Below are positions 34,795 through 38,977 of a DNA stretch of 38,977 nucleotides, one piece after another. This stretch comes from an uncultured Bacteroidia bacterium. GTDB lineage: Bacteria; Bacteroidota; Bacteroidia; Bacteroidales; Prolixibacteraceae. The notes below the pieces were generated by a model, which was not told the origin of the DNA, made no database searches, and saw only the letters and a list, made by a program, of their open reading frames with translations. A program made the position numbers and the translations under genes. The stretch is taken from NCBI GenBank assembly GCA_903907075.1, contig CAIVMQ010000079.1, forward strand, positions 1-38,977, given 5' to 3'. The stretch's first letter is position 1; each line of letters opens with the position of its first letter.

Positions 34795-36153
34795 TTAAAG
34801 ACTCCATCCATTGCGGTATTCATAATGGAGGAATTTATCGGCCTCAGGAAGATTCGGAAAACTAAATTTCTCTGGATCCCAGTTTAGAACTTGAGTGCTC
34901 ATTTTTTCTTTTAGCTCTTTACGCAGCGCAATATTTCCCAACAACACAGTTTCCGTTAGGGGTCCTGCCCATTCGAAGTCTGATCCCGCTTGGAGTCCCC
35001 CTTTGCATGCACTGATCCACTCCTCTTCATGTCCCGGAGAAGCTTGTAAGTAAGGGGCAGGAACTTGATACGAGTCGCGCAACGATTTAGGAAGTATTTT
35101 ATCATCGAGAATTTTTCCTTTATCACCAATATAGAGTGTGCCTCCAGAACCCATCTGCATCCCTTCGTCGAGTTCAGGTATGCGCATTGGTCGCAGCCCT
35201 CCATCATACCAGGTTAATGTAACGGGGGCCATATTACCACGTGCAGGAAATTCATATTTTATCATAGAACCTGACGGGTAAGTCTCAAGGTTGACTAGTG
35301 TTGAAACAGCTTGTATTGAAGTGGGGTATTTAAGTTTTAAGGCTCTGAAAACAGGATCCAATGAGTGGCATCCGATATCTCCTAAAGAGCCTGTTCCAAA
35401 GTCCCACCAGCCTCTCCAGTTAAATGGGTGATAAGCAGGATTGTATGGGCGTATAGGTGCCGGACCGACAAACAGATCCCAGTCAAGATCCTGCGGAACA
35501 GGTGGCATCTCTGCAGGACGGGCTACCCCCTGTGGCCAGTAAGTATCCAGAAATCCTCGGTTTGGACGATCGGTCCATACATGAACCTGGTGGATCTGAC
35601 CTATGACACCATCCCAAATCATCTCCCTGAGTCGGCGCGTTGGTTCTCCTGCCTGCCCTTGATTTCCCATCTGGGTCGCAACCTTATACTCTTTTGCTGC
35701 CTTGGCAAGGACTCTGGCCTCATGCACCGTATGTGTTAGCGGTTTTTGAGTAAAGGCATGTTTTCCGCGTCTCATCGCCTCCAGACTAATCATGGCATGC
35801 GTATGGTCAGGCGTTGCAATAATGACAGCGTCAATATCTTTCTGATTATCCAACATCAGTCGGTAATCTTTATATTTTTTTGCTCTCGGATAGGTATTAA
35901 ATACATTGGTGGCTGGCTCTCTCCAGTCAATATCACATAAGGCAACGATATTTTCTGTTTTTGCAACCCGGGCAATATTACCTTTCCCCATACCTGCAAT
36001 TCCAATCCCCGCAACGTTAAGTTTATCGCTCGGGGCAATATGACCCAAGCCTGAAACAGAATGGGAAGGGATAATCATAAATCCGGCAGATGCCAAGGTC
36101 GAATTACCTACGAATCCTCTGCGGCTCATTGGCTTAGAAGCGCTGTTTTCCAT
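34795..36153 (-). CDS. Tat-exported Gfo/Idh/MocA family oxidoreductase
   Basis: This 452-residue NAD(P)-dependent oxidoreductase family protein has a twin-arginine signal: MSRRGFVGNS (Arg11 and Arg12) followed by the hydrophobic stretch LASAGFMIIP. It should be exported folded with its cofactor. The Rossmann domain has GIGIAGMGKGN (about 50-60). The family Glu-Lys-Pro motif is Gln-Lys-Pro here (AFTQKPLTHTVHEA), followed by ATQMGNQGQ, which is typical of the secreted Bacteroidota/Planctomycete subgroup. The catalytic-side DIGCHSLDP is present. Such proteins act on sugars or sugar-like substrates, including some glycosidase-type reactions; the substrate is unknown. A TATATTTG promoter element lies about 45 bp upstream. 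Confidence 0.88.
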   Translation of the reverse strand: MENSASKPMSRRGFVGNSTLASAGFMIIPSHSVSGLGHIAPSDKLNVAGIGIAGMGKGNIARVAKTENIVALCDIDWREPATNVFNTYPRAKKYKDYRLMLDNQKDIDAVIIATPDHTHAMISLEAMRRGKHAFTQKPLTHTVHEARVLAKAAKEYKVATQMGNQGQAGEPTRRLREMIWDGVIGQIHQVHVWTDRPNRGFLDTYWPQGVARPAEMPPVPQDLDWDLFVGPAPIRPYNPAYHPFNWRGWWDFGTGSLGDIGCHSLDPVFRALKLKYPTSIQAVSTLVNLETYPSGSMIKYEFPARGNMAPVTLTWYDGGLRPMRIPELDEGMQMGSGGTLYIGDKGKILDDKILPKSLRDSYQVPAPYLQASPGHEEEWISACKGGLQAGSDFEWAGPLTETVLLGNIALRKELKEKMSTQVLNWDPEKFSFPNLPEADKFLHYEYRNGWSL

Positions 36154-36197
36154 AACTGTGATTTTTATGTTTGAGGTGTAATTAGTGATCTAGTTTA

Positions 36198-36224
36198 CAA
36201 ATATATGAAATTGATTGATAGCAA
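36198..36224 (-). promoter_or_regulatory. Promoter candidate for the Tat oxidoreductase gene
   Basis: On the minus strand TTG (36224 to 36222) precedes TATATTTG (36205 to 36198) by 16 bp. The -7 element is a perfect match; the spacing is a few bases shorter than the usual 19. The predicted leader is about 40 nt. Confidence 0.45.
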
Positions 36225-36279
36225 TTAATAATTATTTTATGAATCAATGGGTTTGATTTTTAAGGGTTTTTAATAACTC

Positions 36280-38334
36280 CTAACAGCTCCTTCTTCCATC
36301 AATATCTTTGAAGTCAATTTCGTATTTCTCCCCATTATTCAGTGTGATTATCGCCCCTAAAACAGAAAAAGAGGGCATATATTCTAAGATCTCAATATGC
36401 TTTATCGGCGACAATTCCTCTAAAGTCCATTCATGGTCATCCATTTTATGTAAAAACACTGAAATCAGTAATTCCATAGGGGGATTTTTTTCGGTTCTCT
36501 TTTTACGTGCATAGATTACCGTGCTCTCATCGGCTTCTGCATTGCAGTTAGAATGGGTCATCTTGCCCAGGTCGTCCCATCCATGATAAGTTAGCAATGC
36601 AACACTCCTTCCGGGAATAGTTGCTGTGATCACCCGCCTTATTGTATCTTGGGACTCTGTTACAACAGCCTTTTCTCCCTTGAGGTGAGGCAATCCAAAA
36701 TGACCCAGCGTGACTTCATATTCAAAGGCAAGCCTCGTGCGGTCGATCCTGATGACCCCACCCGGTATGGTTATTTCAGCCAGATCAATGATATATCCTA
36801 CTCCGTTATTGGGTGGCTTGCGCATGATTGCCTGGCGGTAAAGCACATCTTTGCGTACACCATTGTAAAGCATGCTTTGAGAGGTTGTAAATAATCTATT
36901 TTTCGCTGAATCATTTTTAATGGTCTTACCTGTGAGGTAAAAATTCACATCGTCGCCACGTAAATCCCTGGGATCGAGACTGCGAAAGCTATATTCCATC
37001 GAAGTTCCACCCTGTGGATTATGATCTTCCCACGGGAAATGGGTGTTGTAAACAAGTTTGGAATAATTTGGATCGTCGTAATAGACTTTACCCGGAATAA
37101 TCTCGGATGTGCCGGTTTTTCCATGATTGACAAGAACTAGTCCCGGATTTTCAAGGATTACTTTATGTGATGTACTCCCTAGTGTTTCCCAGATTCCATC
37201 GTTCTCTTTGGCCGTCCAAAAAGGTGAATCATCGGGCAGAGCGAGGCAGATAAAGGGTAAAAACATCAAAAACGGACTCGCAGCACAGCTATAGTCTTGA
37301 ATCATATACTCTTTTTGTCCGTAAAAGCCTAGGCTTGGAATATCGTTGTGATAAAACTCCTCACGGGTCACAAACTGAAGTAATGAGCCAGAACAAAGGC
37401 GGCGCGCCCAGCCGCCATCAAGCAGTGGCTTCTCCTTGAGCATAAAAGCAACAGGGAAGGCTCCGGAGACCCACGTCCTGTAACAGATACTTCGTGACCA
37501 CATATTTATATACCCGTCTCGGGCAAAAAAACTCGTTATTGATTCCATTAATTTCCGAGCCGAATCCTCTATGATCTCTGCGATTTCAGGATAATATTGG
37601 TCACCAAAAGACCGATTCCAGATCGTGGTATAAACAATGAAAAGGCTTATGGAGTAATAATTATAAGTTTGTTCAAGATACCATCCATTGCCTGAGTGAT
37701 AGGAGGCAACCCATAAAAGATGACTCTTTAATAACTCATCATCAATTGGATATCCCTGTTTTTTTAAGAATGAGAGTGTGACAATGTTGAATATTCGCCA
37801 GTTATTCTGTGTTGTTCGGTGGTGTGCCCATTTTGAGATGGTGATCACCATCTCATCCTTTTGTTGACTGGTATATTGGTTCCAGATTGTGTCGGGCATT
37901 AATAGCAGCGTCTTAAATAACCCCCCGAATTCGCACGTAAACTGGTAATTTGAATCGGGCAACTCTTCGGGCAAGGGGAGTGAATTTGGATGGCCAGGAG
38001 TGAAGGTATTGTATATCTGTAAACAATAATAATCCCTAAGATTTATATTATTTATTGTTGTTGTAGGGTCAATATGAATCAAAGGTCCTGCTAATGTAAA
38101 TGTCCTTTCAAGCGCTTCGAACTCCAGTGAGCGAATGCGCCATTGCGGGCCATTGGGCTGAGGATAGCTTTTGCCTGCAACAGTGAGAAATGTGAGCGGC
38201 GTTTCTATTGAAGTAACATTTTTAAATGCCCGCTCGAGCAGATAAATTGCAAGGTCGATATAATGTTTTTTTGACATTCCCGTAAGTGGACTTAAATCAA
38301 AGTCGGGATCCTGAACCTTAAATGCTTTTTTCAC
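36280..38334 (-). CDS. DUF2264 family protein
   Basis: This 684-residue protein without an obvious signal peptide matches the DUF2264 family. The N-terminal two thirds are helix-rich, with an (alpha/alpha)-barrel look and motifs such as NNWRIFNIVTLSFL, NGWYLEQTYNYYS and the late QDYSCAASPFLMFL. A beta-rich C-terminal part (about 400-684) follows. The architecture resembles polysaccharide lyases and unsaturated-glycoside hydrolases, but the activity is not established from sequence. It lies on the same strand as the Tat oxidoreductase with a gap of about 125 bp that contains its own promoter candidate, so the two may be separate transcripts in one carbohydrate-related neighbourhood. Confidence 0.8.
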   Translation of the reverse strand: MKKAFKVQDPDFDLSPLTGMSKKHYIDLAIYLLERAFKNVTSIETPLTFLTVAGKSYPQPNGPQWRIRSLEFEALERTFTLAGPLIHIDPTTTINNINLRDYYCLQIYNTFTPGHPNSLPLPEELPDSNYQFTCEFGGLFKTLLLMPDTIWNQYTSQQKDEMVITISKWAHHRTTQNNWRIFNIVTLSFLKKQGYPIDDELLKSHLLWVASYHSGNGWYLEQTYNYYSISLFIVYTTIWNRSFGDQYYPEIAEIIEDSARKLMESITSFFARDGYINMWSRSICYRTWVSGAFPVAFMLKEKPLLDGGWARRLCSGSLLQFVTREEFYHNDIPSLGFYGQKEYMIQDYSCAASPFLMFLPFICLALPDDSPFWTAKENDGIWETLGSTSHKVILENPGLVLVNHGKTGTSEIIPGKVYYDDPNYSKLVYNTHFPWEDHNPQGGTSMEYSFRSLDPRDLRGDDVNFYLTGKTIKNDSAKNRLFTTSQSMLYNGVRKDVLYRQAIMRKPPNNGVGYIIDLAEITIPGGVIRIDRTRLAFEYEVTLGHFGLPHLKGEKAVVTESQDTIRRVITATIPGRSVALLTYHGWDDLGKMTHSNCNAEADESTVIYARKKRTEKNPPMELLISVFLHKMDDHEWTLEELSPIKHIEILEYMPSFSVLGAIITLNNGEKYEIDFKDIDGRRSC

Positions 38335-38552
38335 ACTTGAAATTATTATCAGTATTAATTGAATCTGCGGAATCTATAAATACGGCTATGTGGGTATTAC
38401 ACCAACTATAACCTTTGCTATTTAAAATTCGAATATACAATATTCTGCAGTTAGTCGATTTTAAATTTTAAAGATTATAGTTATGCTCTAATCCTTACTG
38501 TTGATGGAATTAGTATTGATCACCCTATTTATTTAAATATTTGGAAAGGCTA
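38335..38552. other. Intergenic region without a recognisable gene
   Basis: This AT-rich stretch between the divergent DUF2264 and rplU genes (about 330 bp of gap in all, including the rplU promoter and leader) has no convincing ORF, tRNA or repeat. I found no clear minus-strand -7 element for the DUF2264 gene. Confidence 0.5.
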
Positions 38553-38584
38553 TTTGGTAATATAAATCAGATTGCTTACTTTTG
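38553..38584 (+). promoter_or_regulatory. Promoter of rplU (Bacteroidota type)
   Basis: TTTG (38553-38556) and TACTTTTG (38577-38584) match the -33 and -7 elements of the Bacteroidota primary sigma factor with 20 bp between TTG and TA. The predicted start near 38590 leaves a leader of roughly 75 nt. Confidence 0.7.
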
Positions 38585-38590
38585 CACTCC

Positions 38591-38663
38591 AGTTCGAGTT
38601 GGCTCTTCAAGAGGAGACGTCGGTTTCCCGCCTGCAGGACCCCAAATAAAAAAATTGTATTTA
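38591..38663 (+). promoter_or_regulatory. GC-rich 5' leader of rplU, possible structured element
   Basis: The leader is much richer in G+C than flanking DNA. It contains a CTCTT-C-AAGAG inverted repeat (about 38604-38614), a CGG-TTTC-CCG mini-hairpin and a CCTGCAGG palindrome. It ends in an A-rich run before the ATG. This could be an autoregulatory ribosomal-protein leader, but I do not recognise a known family. Confidence 0.35.
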
Positions 38664-38975
38664 ATGTACGCAATTGTAGAAATCGCCGGACAACAGTTCA
38701 AGGTTGAGAAAGAGAGAAAACTTTATGTACACCGTCTTCCGCAGGATGAAGGTGCAGATGTAAGTTTTGAAAAAGTTTTGTTAGTTGACAATGAGGGTGT
38801 TATCAGTATTGGTGCCCCGGTAGTTGAAGGTGCTAAAGTTACCGCAACGGTGCTTAAACATCTTAAGGGTGATAAAGTTATCGTCTTCAAGAAAAAACGC
38901 CGTAAGGGTTACAAGAAGAAAAACGGTCACCGTCAATACCTGACACAGATTCAAATTACAGGAGTTTTAGCGTAA
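38664..38975 (+). CDS. rplU: 50S ribosomal protein L21
   Basis: L21 is a 23S rRNA-binding protein of the large subunit. From the ATG at 38664 it has 103 residues, the normal family length. It begins [20 protein letters not shown], and the C-terminus carries the basic block [18 protein letters not shown] followed by TQIQITGV. Reading the frame further upstream (to a TTG at 38541) would run through the promoter and leader and is rejected. The usual partner rpmA (L27) would lie just past the window end. Confidence 0.97.
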   Translation: MYAIVEIAGQQFKVEKERKLYVHRLPQDEGADVSFEKVLLVDNEGVISIGAPVVEGAKVTATVLKHLKGDKVIVFKKKRRKGYKKKNGHRQYLTQIQITGVLA

Positions 38976-38977
38976 AT

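Noticed and set aside
38541..38663. N-terminal extension of L21 by about 41 residues from a TTG
   Set aside because: It runs through the promoter and leader, and L21 proteins begin at the [11 protein letters not shown] segment.

Overview
The window (about 39 kb, roughly 40% GC) is an intact chromosomal segment of a member of the Bacteroidota (Bacteroidetes), probably class Bacteroidia. The evidence is: an 11-subunit complex I operon without nuoE/F/G; promoters of the TTG-N19-20-TAnnTTTG type and almost no Shine-Dalgarno sequences; a TonB-dependent receptor with an N-terminal carboxypeptidase-regulatory-like domain; a secreted GH20 hexosaminidase; a Tat-exported Gfo/Idh/MocA protein; and a long class I mannose-6-phosphate isomerase. 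I see no tRNA, rRNA, CRISPR array, insertion sequence or prophage.

Layout. (1) 105-5600: a DUF2339 multi-pass membrane protein, an ADP-forming acyl-CoA synthetase on the minus strand, and a divergent UspA-like protein ending in a probable terminator. (2) 5818-15857: nuoA-B-C-D-H-I-J-K-L-M-N, a proton-pumping quinone reductase with no NADH module. Its NuoM lacks the usual TM7 lysine. A small unknown protein follows, overlapping tail to tail with a degenerate Gfo/Idh/MocA-like protein. (3) 17188-23683: housekeeping genes pcm, rlmF, an MBL-fold hydrolase, gcvP and ispE. (4) 23703-26907: a secreted GH20 beta-hexosaminidase diverging from a VanX/DdpX-type D-Ala-D-Ala dipeptidase. (5) 26912-32832: a TonB-dependent receptor diverging, across an operator-like dyad, from a three-gene operon of an exported DUF2141 protein, a CrtI-type desaturase/isomerase and a carotenoid (RPE65-type) oxygenase. 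(6) 32893-38334, minus strand: a mannose-6-phosphate isomerase with an unusual N-terminal half and a REP-like palindrome at its start, a Tat-exported oxidoreductase and a DUF2264 protein, all plausibly carbohydrate-related. (7) 38553-38975: rplU (L21) with a well-formed promoter and a GC-rich leader.

The most interesting parts are the carotenoid-cleavage module, which has no phytoene synthase or lycopene cyclase beside it and sits next to an outer-membrane receptor; the NuoM residue substitution, visible by comparing the three antiporter-like subunits within this window; and the two-part mannose-6-phosphate isomerase. None is proven to be a new system; each rests on sequence reading plus family knowledge.
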